Shown here: piece by piece, positions 38,239-48,472 of the stretch
Layout of the letters: every line of letters begins with the position of its first letter
Position numbering within the stretch: position 1 is the stretch's first letter
Assembly (NCBI GenBank): GCA_026713245.1
Contig: JAPOOU010000140.1
Span: forward strand, 1-64,000
Direction: 5' to 3'
Source of the DNA: Chloroflexota bacterium
GTDB taxonomy: Bacteria; Chloroflexota; Anaerolineae; Aggregatilineales; Phototrophicaceae
Length of the DNA stretch: 64,000 nt
Notes under the pieces: generated by a model
Told to the model about the DNA's origin: nothing
Seen by the model: the letters and a program-made list of their open reading frames with translations, nothing else
Databases searched by the model: none
Program-made: the position numbers and the translations under genes

Positions 38239-39064
38239 CGCCGTGCCCTCGTCGTTCCGCCGACAAGCTGGATATGCCGGTCGAAATCAGGAATAAGCTA
38301 ATAAACAGCAGGACGATGGCGACAACGGGCGAGCCAATCCACCACCAGCGCTGCCCCAGCAGCGCTTGATGCTGCAAAGCCCAATAGATCATCGTGCCCA
38401 GCGTGGCTTCTTCCAGGCTGGACAGACCAATGACAGCCAGGCCGGACTCGACGGCGATGGCGACCAAAACCGTGTTGACGAAATTCGCCATCGCCCAACT
38501 GAAAATATGGGGCACGATCTCTTCCGCCAAGATGTGAAGCGTGCTCGAGCCGGAGAAGCGCGCTGTGTTGACAAACTGCCGTTCGCGCATGCTCAGGGCG
38601 ATCGATCGCATCTGGCGCGCGGGCCAGGGCCAGTTGAAGAAGATCAATATGATACTGATCAGAACCAAGGACGCGCGTCCCTGCAACAGCGACGACATCA
38701 GGATGAGAATGGGCAATGAAGGGACCACAATGAAGACATCGGCCAGCAATGTGATGACGCGGTCCGGGATGCCGCCGAGAAAGCCGGCCGCCAGCCCGGC
38801 AAAGACACCGATAAGCGTGGCGAAGAAAGCGACAAAGACCCCGATAAAGAGCGAGTTCTGTGTGGCGTAAGACAAGAGCCAAAATGTGTCTTGACCCAGA
38901 TTGGTAGTGCCCAGGAAATGCTCGGCGCTGGGCGGCAAGTTGCGCGGGTGACGGATCCAGTCGCGCGGGTCTTCGGTGGAGAAGAAAGGCAGGATGCCGC
39001 CAAGTATGATAAAGGCGGCCAGGATGATCAAGCCGAGGGTCAGACGAGGGCTCGTTCTGCGCAT
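38231..39064 (-). CDS. ABC transporter permease (OppC-like)
   Basis: HFLGTTNLGQDTFWLLSYATQNSLFIG and multi-TM pattern. Confidence 0.9.
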   Translation of the reverse strand: MRRTSPRLTLGLIILAAFIILGGILPFFSTEDPRDWIRHPRNLPPSAEHFLGTTNLGQDTFWLLSYATQNSLFIGVFVAFFATLIGVFAGLAAGFLGGIPDRVITLLADVFIVVPSLPILILMSSLLQGRASLVLISIILIFFNWPWPARQMRSIALSMRERQFVNTARFSGSSTLHILAEEIVPHIFSWAMANFVNTVLVAIAVESGLAVIGLSSLEEATLGTMIYWALQHQALLGQRWWWIGSPVVAIVLLFISLFLISTGISSLSAERRGHGDA

Positions 39065-39066
39065 CG

Positions 39067-40065
39067 CTACTTCTGCCTGATCCGCGGATCAAAGAATGGA
39101 TACAACAGGTCGATAATCAAGGTGGAAGTGGCGACGGCGATAATGGAAATCGTAATCGTGCCCATGAGCAGGTTGTAGTCTGCTTGCAGCACGGCGCTGT
39201 AGGTCATGGTGCCCAGGCCGGGATAACTGAAGAGGATCTCCGTGATCAGAGCGCCGTTGAAGATGGCGCCGATCTGCAGCGCCAAAACCGTGACCTGCGG
39301 CAGGATGGCATTGCGCAGGACGTAGGCGGTCATGATCCTGCCCTCGCCGGTCCCCTTCAGCTTGGCGAAGTAGACATAGTCCTCTTCCGAGATGCTCGAG
39401 GAAAGCGCCTTCATGCTCAAGACCCACCAGCCGAAGCCGACAATGACGATCGACAAGGCCGGCAGAATCGAGTTGTAGATCACGCTGGAAATAAACTCGA
39501 GAGAAGGCGGATCGCCGCGGATGGAGAAGAAAAGCGGGAAAATTGGATTGATGTGGATGAACAAGATGATCAAGATCAGCGCAGTGATGTAATAGGGGAT
39601 GGGATAGACAAATATGGCGATGACTTCCAGGGCGCGCGAGGAGATCCAGCGGCTCCTGTAACCGGCTAGCAGGCCAATTGCGTTGCCGACGATCCAGGAG
39701 ATGATGGTCGCCGACAAAAGCAAGCCAAGTGTCCAGGGCAGCGCGCGCCCGATCAATTCGTTCACCGGCGTGGGAAACATGGAAAGCGAGGGACCAAAGT
39801 CGCGGGTAACGAAAGTTCGATGCATGAACCCGAAGTACTGATCCGCCAGTGAGCCTTCCAGGCCGAAAGCCTGCGTCAGGGTGGCGCGCATCGCCTCGAC
39901 CTGGTCCGCCTCCATATAGGCGCCGCTGCTCATGATCCGGCCCAGCATTGACTCGACCGGATCCGACGGCATAAAACGCGGCACAAAGAAGACGACCGTG
40001 ATGCCGATCCAAATCACCAGGACATAGGCGATCACCCGCGTGATCACGAATTTGGCGAACTGCAT
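39067..40065 (-). CDS. ABC transporter permease (OppB-like)
   Basis: FVITRVIAYVLVIWIGITVVFFVPRFMPSDPVESM, multi-TM. Confidence 0.9.
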   Translation of the reverse strand: MQFAKFVITRVIAYVLVIWIGITVVFFVPRFMPSDPVESMLGRIMSSGAYMEADQVEAMRATLTQAFGLEGSLADQYFGFMHRTFVTRDFGPSLSMFPTPVNELIGRALPWTLGLLLSATIISWIVGNAIGLLAGYRSRWISSRALEVIAIFVYPIPYYITALILIILFIHINPIFPLFFSIRGDPPSLEFISSVIYNSILPALSIVIVGFGWWVLSMKALSSSISEEDYVYFAKLKGTGEGRIMTAYVLRNAILPQVTVLALQIGAIFNGALITEILFSYPGLGTMTYSAVLQADYNLLMGTITISIIAVATSTLIIDLLYPFFDPRIRQK

Positions 40066-40086
40066 GACGCGACCTCTTGAGAGTCG

Positions 40087-40118
40087 AAACAGGCGCGCTC
40101 TTACGAGCGCGCCTGTTT
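40087..40118. other. Intercistronic hairpin, perfect 14-bp stem
   Basis: AAACAGGCGCGCTC-TTAC-GAGCGCGCCTGTTT between solute-binding-protein stop and permease start. Confidence 0.85.
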
Positions 40119-40140
40119 TCGCAGCATTTATCGGTTCAAC

Positions 40141-42042
40141 CTAGCCGTCGCTCTTGGGCTGGATGAAGGGCATGTGGTACTTGAACAGCGACCACCACCA
40201 CCAGGGTCCTTCGTAGAAGTTGTCGGCGGTTGGCAAGCCGTCCCAATAGGTCGTGACAACTGGTACGAATTTCGAGGTGCCAAACATGGGCAGCCAGGGC
40301 CGCTCAACGACAAACTGCTTTTCGAATTCCGTCAGCAGCGGGATGGTGTCCGGATGATCGCTCGGCAGTGGCGCGATCTGATCGAGGATGCCGCTCAGCG
40401 CGTCGCTGTCGTAACGCATGGCGTTACCGGGCGCGGGCTGGCCAATGGGCACGATGTGGCGCTTGTGCCAGAAGGCGTCGAGCAGGTCCCAGCTATCGGG
40501 CAGGGCGCCGCAGCCGGGCCAATAGGAGCCGGCGTCGAAGGTGCCGTTGTTGTAGTTGCTCCAGAAGGAACCGCCGTCCATCTGTTGCACGGTAGCGTCT
40601 ATGCCGAAGTCGCGCCAGTTATCGGCGACGGCGAAGGCCAGCCGCTGTGACTGCACCTCGAAGTTGGAAGGCGAGTTGATGGTGATTTGCCAGGGGCTGC
40701 CGTCCGGTTTGTGCCAGGCGCCATTATCGAGCGTGAAACCCTCGGCTTCCAGCATTTCAGTGGCTTTAGCCGGATCGTGCTTCCACCAACCGACGCCGAA
40801 GAGATCAACCAGCGCCTCTTCACTTTCTGGCAGGCCTTCACTGCCTTGCTCAGCCAGTATAGCGGCCATGTCCACGGCGTAATTTGGATCGAAAGGCTGG
40901 TAGCCGTCTTCAAAGGCGAATTCCGTCATCCAATCGCGCATGGGCTTGTGGAAGGCGTCTTGAATGGCCTGCACCGGCGGCGTGGCCAGCGGCGATACGC
41001 GCAGAATGCCGGCGAAGGTGGCCAGACCAACGCTCTTGATATCGGTCGCCAGCGCCATCGCCCAGCGGACATTCTGGTTGTCCCAGGGTTCCTGTGTGTT
41101 GGAGAAGACGATGCCGCGCTCGCAGGGGTCATCAAAGTTGGCATAGGGGAAGCCGGCATGCCAGGCGCGCGCGTTCGGGTTGGCATCGCGCAGGATGTCC
41201 CAGGCTTCCGGCGAGATATCGGTGAAGATATCGAGTTGGTTTTGGATGCCGGCGATGATGCGTCGCTCTTCAGTGCCATAAAAGCGGAAGAGTACAAATT
41301 CCGGTCCAGGCTCGCCGTAGATCTGGCCGACATCGGTATGCTGCCAGTCGTCGCGCTTGGTATAGAGGAACCAGTTGCCGTTGGGGTCAACGTCCGTCAT
41401 AGTGTAGGGTCCGCTGCCGACCGGCGGGTAGTTCTGGAATGTGGCGGGATCTTCGTTCTCCCAGATATGCTTGGGCACCATGCGGAAGTTGTCGCCCCAG
41501 ATGTGCACGCCGAGGGTATAGGCCAGGCGCGGCTCCGAGCGCTTCAAGTTGAGTATGATGTTGAGCTCGTCTTCCACTTCGTAGTTGTCAATTACCTGCG
41601 CCAAGAAGCCGCTGTAGGGGAACTCCGGCGTGTTCAAAATCATGTCGATGTTGAAGGCCATATCCGCCGTCGTGATCGGCTCGCCATCGCTCCAGCGCAA
41701 GCCGTCGCGCAAGGTAACGCGGAAGCTGGTGAAGTCGTCGTTGAGCGCTTCTGGCATCTCGGCCGCCAAAGCCGGGAATTGCTCGCCGGTGGCGGTGTTG
41801 ATTTCCCACAAGGTCGAGTAAATCAATTGGTGCAAGCCCGCGCTCATGTGGGTACCCGCTTGATAGGGGTTGGTCTGCGTCGGGTTATTGATGCGACCGC
41901 CGAGCTGGTCGACGATTAGCGTAGTCGCGCGGGGCGTGCCGACTTCGGTCATATCCTGCGCGGAGACGAGCGCGGTGGAAGGCAGAATGATGAGCGTCAA
42001 AAGGAAGACCGAGAAAAGGATTTTGCCGTACTTTTTGTACAT
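40141..42042 (-). CDS. ABC transporter substrate-binding protein (family 5)
   Basis: Signal peptide; LRDGLRWSDGEPITTADMAFNIDMILN; upstream of OppBCDF-like genes. Confidence 0.9.
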   Translation of the reverse strand: MYKKYGKILFSVFLLTLIILPSTALVSAQDMTEVGTPRATTLIVDQLGGRINNPTQTNPYQAGTHMSAGLHQLIYSTLWEINTATGEQFPALAAEMPEALNDDFTSFRVTLRDGLRWSDGEPITTADMAFNIDMILNTPEFPYSGFLAQVIDNYEVEDELNIILNLKRSEPRLAYTLGVHIWGDNFRMVPKHIWENEDPATFQNYPPVGSGPYTMTDVDPNGNWFLYTKRDDWQHTDVGQIYGEPGPEFVLFRFYGTEERRIIAGIQNQLDIFTDISPEAWDILRDANPNARAWHAGFPYANFDDPCERGIVFSNTQEPWDNQNVRWAMALATDIKSVGLATFAGILRVSPLATPPVQAIQDAFHKPMRDWMTEFAFEDGYQPFDPNYAVDMAAILAEQGSEGLPESEEALVDLFGVGWWKHDPAKATEMLEAEGFTLDNGAWHKPDGSPWQITINSPSNFEVQSQRLAFAVADNWRDFGIDATVQQMDGGSFWSNYNNGTFDAGSYWPGCGALPDSWDLLDAFWHKRHIVPIGQPAPGNAMRYDSDALSGILDQIAPLPSDHPDTIPLLTEFEKQFVVERPWLPMFGTSKFVPVVTTYWDGLPTADNFYEGPWWWWSLFKYHMPFIQPKSDG

Positions 42043-42567
42043 GGTTTTTCTCCCTCTAAATGTTTTTGAAATTTGGAATACGGATGGAATATCTCTATTC
42101 GATCGCTGTTCCCCCTTTCATCTACGTCCCTGTGATAAGGACCAAGTCAATGACTGTAACTTAAGCCATACAATATCGCATCTGCATTGCGCTTGCAAAA
42201 ACTTGCCGCAAATTAGAGTGGCTCATTACACAGACGCAAAGTCGCGGCCGTCCACTGGATCGCCCGATGAAGGCGTTGCGGCTTCGTGATTCGCATTTCT
42301 TGCCGGGCGCAGACTTTGTGGCTACAATATCCGCGAACAAGAGCGACTTTCAGAAGAGTTCGCTGTCGCTTACGCGCACATGCCCGGGGACGATAAAGCC
42401 GCCTCGTTTATCGCGCGGGTAAAAAAAGCGGGCTCCGTCGTGGTTCAGCTCTCTGTCAAGCGCACAACCAAGTAGGAAGGAGATCGGCTTTGTCGCTGGG
42501 CTTCTGCCGCTAGTTGGGAGGAAGTCCATCCCTGGTGAGCTATTGAAAGTCTTTTGAGAGGTTCAAA

Positions 42568-43860
42568 ATGAGCAGGAACTTGAAACGCATTTCTACCGTT
42601 TTTCTTTGTCTTTTGCTGTTGACATCCGCCTTTTTCACAAGCGCCCAGGACGAAGTGACCTTGGGCTTCGTCTATGGTTCTTTCGCCCCGCAAGAAAAAT
42701 GGGAGGCCTACTTTGAAGGTTTCCTGGCGGAGCATCCCGAAGTAACCATCAACTATATCCCCGTCCCTCTGGATAGCTGGGGCGACTATACCCAAAAGAT
42801 CGTCACCACCATGCTCGGCGGCGAGCGCGTCGATGTCATCTGGAACGCCATTGAAGCCGTACCGCTGATGGCCGAGCGCGGCGTTCTGCTGGAGTTGGAC
42901 TCCTTCATCGAAAGCGATCCGGATATCCAGGAATTCCTGGACGATGCCCATCCCAAGCTGCTGGAGGGATTGCGCTGGAACGATCAGCAATACCTGCTGC
43001 CTTTCGCCTGGAATACCACGCTGATCTATTACAACAAGTCGGTCCTGGAAAACGCCGGCCTGGATGAACCCGCGCCCGACTGGACCTGGGACGATTTTCT
43101 GCATTATGCCCAGACCATCACGCAGGATTCCGATGGCGATGGCACGAACGACATTTGGGGTTTCCATGCCAACTCCTGGCTTTGGCACCTGGGTCCCTGG
43201 GCGGTAGCCAACGGCTCCTTCTTCCTCAACGAAGATTTCACCGAGCCCTGGTACGACCGGCCCGAAACCATCGAAGCCTTCCAGTTTGTGCGCGATCTGA
43301 TGTGGGAACACGGGGTTGCGCCTTCCGGGTCCTTCAACTTCAGGGAAGCTTTTGTCGCTGGCACCCTGGGCATGATGATCGATTCACCGGCGGGACGTCA
43401 GCGGCTGATCCCGGCCGGTATGTCCGCCGATGACTATGATGTCAACTTCTTCCCGACCAAGTCGGGCGAGGCTGCCAACGGCTCCCAATGGGGCACGGAC
43501 GGCTACGGCATCACCAAGGACAGCGAACACCCCGATTTGGCTTGGGAGATGGTGAAGCACCTGGTGAGCGCCGATGTCATGTCCAAGCTGCTTTCGGGCG
43601 AATTCGCCTCAGCTAGCGCGCCCGCCAGGACATCATTGGCTAGCGACCCGGTTTTGGTCGCGGCCAGCCCGGCCAATTACTGGAGATTCTTTGAGGCGCT
43701 GGAGGGCGGCCGGACCGTCATCAACGCGCCCTACTTCGCGGAACTGTCGGAGATACATGATCGCTATATGTCGCAAGCCTGGGCGAACGAAATGTCCATT
43801 GAAGACGCCGCCGCCAACATTCAAGCGGATATGGAAGCGGTGATCGCGGACAACAGCTAA
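42568..43860 (+). CDS. Extracellular solute-binding protein (sugar, family 1)
   Basis: Signal peptide; WEAYFEGFLAEHPEVTINYIPVP...LPFAWNTTLIYYNKSVLENAGLDEP. Confidence 0.9.
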   Translation: MSRNLKRISTVFLCLLLLTSAFFTSAQDEVTLGFVYGSFAPQEKWEAYFEGFLAEHPEVTINYIPVPLDSWGDYTQKIVTTMLGGERVDVIWNAIEAVPLMAERGVLLELDSFIESDPDIQEFLDDAHPKLLEGLRWNDQQYLLPFAWNTTLIYYNKSVLENAGLDEPAPDWTWDDFLHYAQTITQDSDGDGTNDIWGFHANSWLWHLGPWAVANGSFFLNEDFTEPWYDRPETIEAFQFVRDLMWEHGVAPSGSFNFREAFVAGTLGMMIDSPAGRQRLIPAGMSADDYDVNFFPTKSGEAANGSQWGTDGYGITKDSEHPDLAWEMVKHLVSADVMSKLLSGEFASASAPARTSLASDPVLVAASPANYWRFFEALEGGRTVINAPYFAELSEIHDRYMSQAWANEMSIEDAAANIQADMEAVIADNS

Positions 43861-43865
43861 GCAAC

Positions 43866-43970
43866 AGCCGCTCGGCGCGTAACCGGCGAATCGTACACAA
43901 GAATGCCGCGCTCACAGAAAATAACAAGCCTTCTCCTTGCGCGAGCAAGAGGGTTTGCCAAATAAGAGTG
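43866..43970. repeat. Structured intergenic element, copy D (divergent)
   Basis: AAGCCTTCTCCTTGC-GCGA-GCAAG; similar to copies B and E. Confidence 0.6.
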
Positions 43971-44004
43971 AACGGCGGAGTGGACCTGTCTCCATTCCGC
44001 CGTT
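43971..44004. other. Intercistronic hairpin, 14-bp stem with one G.T
   Basis: AACGGCGGAGTGGA-CCTGTC-TCCATTCCGCCGTT between SBP stop and permease start. Confidence 0.8.
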
Positions 44005-44084
44005 TCAACCACACATTCAATTCTGCATCTTTTCCCTTCCGGCCGGGTCTCGGCTTGAAGCTGGCGAGAAGGTAAATAGTCCTG

Positions 44085-45005
44085 ATGGCGCCATTTCGCG
44101 CGGGGTTGCGCTGGAAAAAGCCTAATCCTCTGGTCCTAAGAGAAGCCATTGCCGGCTACTTTTTCATACTGCCGACTCTCCTGAGCTTCCTGGTTTTTTT
44201 TCTTATTCCGACCATTTCGGGGCTGGGCATGTCCTTTTTCGATTGGGACTTCTTCTCCGAGCCCAAATACGTCGGCGTCGACAATTTCGTCGAGCTTGCC
44301 CAGGACAAGCTCTTCATGACCACGCTGAAGAACACCGCCCTCTTCGCGGTTTCCGCCACAGCTTTGAACGTCGGCTTGGGCATGTTCATCGCAATTGGCA
44401 TAAACAGCATCAAGTGGCGCTGGTTGAAGACATTCTTGCGCACTTCGTATTTCATCCCCTTTGTCATTTCGACGGTGGTGGTGGCATTGCTCTTTGGTTT
44501 CCTGCTGCAAGAGAGTACCGGCGTGGTCAATTATTATCTGACGCGGCTGGGCTTCGACAAAGTCCCCTGGCTATCGTCGTCCCTCTGGGCTTTCCGATCG
44601 ATAGTTCTTATCGATGTCTGGAAACACGTCGGCTTTTTCACGCTCATCTTCCTGGCTGGTCTGCAAGCCATCCCCCGCGAGCTCTACGAAGCGGCGCTGG
44701 TTGACGGCGCCGGACGCCTGGTGAAGCTGACGCGCATCACGATCCCGCTGCTGACGCCCTCACTCTTCTTTTCGCTGATCATCGCCTTCATCGGCGCCTT
44801 CCAGGTCTTCGAGTCAATGTTCGTTTTGACCAACGGCGGTCCCGGCGACGCCACGCGAACGGTCGTCATGCTCCTCTATCGCGAAGCCTTCGGCAGCTTC
44901 AATATGGGTTATGCCGCCAGTATGGCGGTGGTGCTCTTCTTTGTGATCCTGGCCCTGACCGTCGCGCAAGTTCGGCTTGGGGATCGTTGGGTCTTTTATC
45001 GCTAA
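44085..45005 (+). CDS. Sugar ABC transporter permease (MalF/UgpA-like)
   Basis: YEAALVDGAGRLVKLTRITIPLLTP EAA-loop motif. Confidence 0.92.
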   Translation: MAPFRAGLRWKKPNPLVLREAIAGYFFILPTLLSFLVFFLIPTISGLGMSFFDWDFFSEPKYVGVDNFVELAQDKLFMTTLKNTALFAVSATALNVGLGMFIAIGINSIKWRWLKTFLRTSYFIPFVISTVVVALLFGFLLQESTGVVNYYLTRLGFDKVPWLSSSLWAFRSIVLIDVWKHVGFFTLIFLAGLQAIPRELYEAALVDGAGRLVKLTRITIPLLTPSLFFSLIIAFIGAFQVFESMFVLTNGGPGDATRTVVMLLYREAFGSFNMGYAASMAVVLFFVILALTVAQVRLGDRWVFYR

Positions 45006-45023
45006 TCGGCGACGGATGGCGCG

Positions 45024-45929
45024 ATGACGAACGCAACTCTGTCAAAGAGAAATCCCATCTTTCAGGATTTCAACAAGGCCCGGGATAAGTTGATACACAA
45101 TTGGCAAGCCTACCTGGCCAATGTGATACTGGCGCTGCCACTGGTTTTGGGTTCGCTCGTCATGTTTTTGCCGCTGGTCTGGGCCGTATCCTTCTCCTTT
45201 GGGCAGCCGCATGAATTCTTCAAGTTGCCGCCTCCGGTGATACCCAGCGCTTTCCGTCTGGACAACTACCAGGTGGTGTTTGAGCGCGTCGATTTTTTGC
45301 GCTTCTTCCTCAATAGCGTGATTGTCACTACCTGTGTCACAATTGCGCAGCTCATCACTTGCAGCATGGCCGGATATGCCTTCGCCCGCTTGCGCTTCCC
45401 CGGTAAGCGGATCATATTCATACTCTTCCTGGCGTCAATGATGGTGCCGCAGCACGTGACGCTGATCCCGGTCTTTATCATCATCCGCGGCATGGGTCTG
45501 TACAACAACCTGGGCGCGCTGATTGTGCCTTACGCGACCAGCGTTTTCGGCGCCTTCCTGTTGAAGCAGTTCTTCGAAACCATACCTGACGACCTGGAAG
45601 ACGCCGCCAAGATTGACGGCGCCGGCTTCCTGCAAATCTACCGCCGCATCATGCTTCCCTTGGCGGGCCCGCCCCTGGCAACACTGGCGATCCTCACCTT
45701 TAACAGTTCCTGGAATAATTTCTTCTGGCCGCTGATTTTTATCAATTCGTCGGACAAAATGACTTTGCCGCTGGGCATGCTTTACTTGCGCGGTCAAGAC
45801 GGCGTGACCAACAGCGGCGTACTGATGGCGGCTATCGTGCTCAATCTGGTCCCGGTCTTGATTTTCTTTCTGGTCTTTCAGCGCCGGTTGGTCGAAGGCG
45901 TGACATTGAGCGGGTTAAAAGGGGCTTGA
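45024..45929 (+). CDS. Sugar ABC transporter permease (MalG/UgpE-like)
   Basis: LEDAAKIDGAGFLQIYRRIMLPLAGP EAA-loop motif. Confidence 0.92.
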   Translation: MTNATLSKRNPIFQDFNKARDKLIHNWQAYLANVILALPLVLGSLVMFLPLVWAVSFSFGQPHEFFKLPPPVIPSAFRLDNYQVVFERVDFLRFFLNSVIVTTCVTIAQLITCSMAGYAFARLRFPGKRIIFILFLASMMVPQHVTLIPVFIIIRGMGLYNNLGALIVPYATSVFGAFLLKQFFETIPDDLEDAAKIDGAGFLQIYRRIMLPLAGPPLATLAILTFNSSWNNFFWPLIFINSSDKMTLPLGMLYLRGQDGVTNSGVLMAAIVLNLVPVLIFFLVFQRRLVEGVTLSGLKGA

Positions 45930-46029
45930 TCCGCTTTCAGCAGGGTATTGCTAGCGGCTCGGCGCCACTTTGGGGATAATTGTCGAGATCAATCGGTCGA
46001 GTAAACCATGTGTGAAGAAGGAATTGCAA

Positions 46030-48462
46030 ATGAAATATCATGATGAAATTAGAAGTTTCGACGCGGCCGCCACGGCTTTGGCCTTCCCGTTAGGCGGTAT
46101 CGGCACCGGCAACGTCTCGCTGGGGGCGCGCGGCGAATTGCGCGATTGGGAGATCTTCAATCTGCCGGCAAAGGGCGCCTCGATTCCCCTGACATTCTTC
46201 GCCATCCGCTACCGTCAAGCCGGACACGATGCCGACATCCGCGTTCTAGAAGGTCCGGTCCAGCCGCCCTATGACTTGTCACATGGCTATCATCCCTCAA
46301 CCGGCGCTGGTCTGCCGCGCTTCAAGGGCACGAGTTTCCGCGGACAATATCCCTTCGCAGCTATCGAATTCGATGATCCCGACCTGCCTGTCGAGGTGCG
46401 ACTCGAGGCATACACGCCGCTGCTGCCCCTCAATCCGGAAGATTCCGGCATACCCTGCGCGATCATGACCTATACCGTTGCCAACCGGACGGAGGACCCG
46501 GTTGAGGTCAGTCTGGTAGGTACGCTAAGCAATCCAGTCGGCAGCAATGAATTCGATCCCTACATGAACCGGGCCTCGGTAGCGCTCGGGCGCGCGGTGA
46601 ACAGCTTCCGCGACGAGAGCGCCCTGCGCGGCCTGGCCATGAGCAACGACCAGATCGCCGATTCCGACCTCAATTTCGGCAGCGTCGCGCTGGTCAGCGA
46701 TCACGATTCCGCAACTATGAAACGGGCCTGGATGCGCGGCGAATGGTGGGATTACTTGCACGATTTCTGGGATGATTTGCTTGATGACGGCTTGCTCAAC
46801 GATCCGCCGGACGACGAAGCCGGCGAACGCCTCGCCACCGGCTCGCTCGGTCTGGTGGACAGCCTTGCGCCGGGCGAAAGCAAGCAATTCCGTTTCATTC
46901 TGACCTGGTTCTTCCCCAACCGTCCCAATACCTGGGATCTGCGGACTTTGCCCATGCTCGGCGTCGATGAAAAAGACGTGGGCATCGCCCGCAATCACTA
47001 TGCGACGCGCTTCGCCGACGCCTGGGATGTCGGCCGCTATGTAATTGAAGACCTGCAACGACTGGAATCGACAACGCGACAATTTCATGACGCGCTCTTC
47101 GACAGCACGCTGCCGGCGGTCGTTCTCGACGCCATTTCCGCCAATATCGTGCCACTGCGCAGCACCACCTGCTTTTGGCTGGAAGACGGGCGTTTCTACG
47201 GATGGGAAGGCTGCAACGACGAATACGGCTGTTGCCCGGGCAATTGCACCCACGTCTGGAGTTACGCCTTCACCATCGCCTATCTGTTCCCGTCGCTGGA
47301 GCGCGAGATGCGCCGGATCGAATTCAACGTGGAGACCGGCGACGACGGTTTCATGCGCTTCCGCAGCTTCGGCGCCTTTCACGAGGACTTCGTCTGGGGC
47401 GGCAGAACGGACGCCGCCGTCGACGGACAGATGGGCTCGATCCTGCGCGCCTATCGCGAATGGCAACTGAGCGGCGACAAGGACTTCCTCGCGGAAATCT
47501 GGCCCGGGATCAAGCGCGCCATCGGCTTCGCCAGCAGCTATTGGGACAAGGATGGCGACCATGTCCTCGACGCCGTGCAGCACAACACCTATGACATCGA
47601 GTTTCACGGCCCCAATCCGCTCTGCGGGATCTATTACCTGGCGGGGCTACGCGCCGTCGAAGAGATGGCGCTGATTATGGGCGAGGCGGATCTGAGCGCT
47701 CGCTGCCGCCAAGCCCGGGTAACGGGCAGCGCCAATCTGGATGCGATGCTCTGGAACGGCGGCTTTTACGTGCAGCGGGTGGCGGACGTCAACGCGCAAA
47801 AGTACCAGCACGGCGAGGGCTGCTTGTCCGACCAATTGCTCGGTCAACTCCACGCCGAGATCCTGGGATTGGGCAAGCTGCTGCCCGGCGAGCACATTCG
47901 CGACGCGCTCAAGTCGATCTACGATCACAACTTCAAGGACGACTTCAGCGGGCATGCCAATTGCCAGCGCGTCTACGCCCTGAATGACGAGGCCGGTCTG
48001 CTGCTCTGCAGTTGGCCCGAGGGCGGCCGACCCAGCTTGCCCTTCCCTTACGCCGACGAGGTCTGGACCGGCATCGAATATCAGGTTGCGGCGCACCTCA
48101 TTTACGAGGGCTGGATCGACGAAGGCATTGAGCTGGTCGCGGCCGTGCGCGAACGTCATGACGGCATCAGGCGCAACCCATGGAACGAGGTGGAATGCGG
48201 CAATCACTATGCGCGCAGCATGTCGAGCTGGGCGCTGCTGCTGGCGCTCACGGGCATGCAAGCCGATATCGCCAAAGGGCGCTTGAGTTTCTCGCCGGTC
48301 GACAAGGCGCTGTCCCGGGCCGAGCCATTCCGCGCCTTCTGGTCCAACGGTCTTGCCTGGGGCGTCTACTCGCAGTCCTGGGATGCCGAAAGGGAAGCCT
48401 GGCAGCCGGCCATTGAAGTCCTGGGCGGCGACCCTGCGAGCGTGCCGAAAAACGGAAAGTGA
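46030..48462 (+). CDS. GH116 family (GBA2-type beta-glucosidase-like) protein
   Basis: FPLGGIGTGNVSLGARGELRDWEIFN...NEYGCCPGNCTHVWSYAFTIAYLFPSLEREMR. Confidence 0.85.
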   Translation: MKYHDEIRSFDAAATALAFPLGGIGTGNVSLGARGELRDWEIFNLPAKGASIPLTFFAIRYRQAGHDADIRVLEGPVQPPYDLSHGYHPSTGAGLPRFKGTSFRGQYPFAAIEFDDPDLPVEVRLEAYTPLLPLNPEDSGIPCAIMTYTVANRTEDPVEVSLVGTLSNPVGSNEFDPYMNRASVALGRAVNSFRDESALRGLAMSNDQIADSDLNFGSVALVSDHDSATMKRAWMRGEWWDYLHDFWDDLLDDGLLNDPPDDEAGERLATGSLGLVDSLAPGESKQFRFILTWFFPNRPNTWDLRTLPMLGVDEKDVGIARNHYATRFADAWDVGRYVIEDLQRLESTTRQFHDALFDSTLPAVVLDAISANIVPLRSTTCFWLEDGRFYGWEGCNDEYGCCPGNCTHVWSYAFTIAYLFPSLEREMRRIEFNVETGDDGFMRFRSFGAFHEDFVWGGRTDAAVDGQMGSILRAYREWQLSGDKDFLAEIWPGIKRAIGFASSYWDKDGDHVLDAVQHNTYDIEFHGPNPLCGIYYLAGLRAVEEMALIMGEADLSARCRQARVTGSANLDAMLWNGGFYVQRVADVNAQKYQHGEGCLSDQLLGQLHAEILGLGKLLPGEHIRDALKSIYDHNFKDDFSGHANCQRVYALNDEAGLLLCSWPEGGRPSLPFPYADEVWTGIEYQVAAHLIYEGWIDEGIELVAAVRERHDGIRRNPWNEVECGNHYARSMSSWALLLALTGMQADIAKGRLSFSPVDKALSRAEPFRAFWSNGLAWGVYSQSWDAEREAWQPAIEVLGGDPASVPKNGK

Positions 48463-48472
48463 GGCCAGATCC

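Noticed and set aside
46525-47607. 360-aa - strand ORF
   Set aside because: Antisense to the GH116 gene; no family features.
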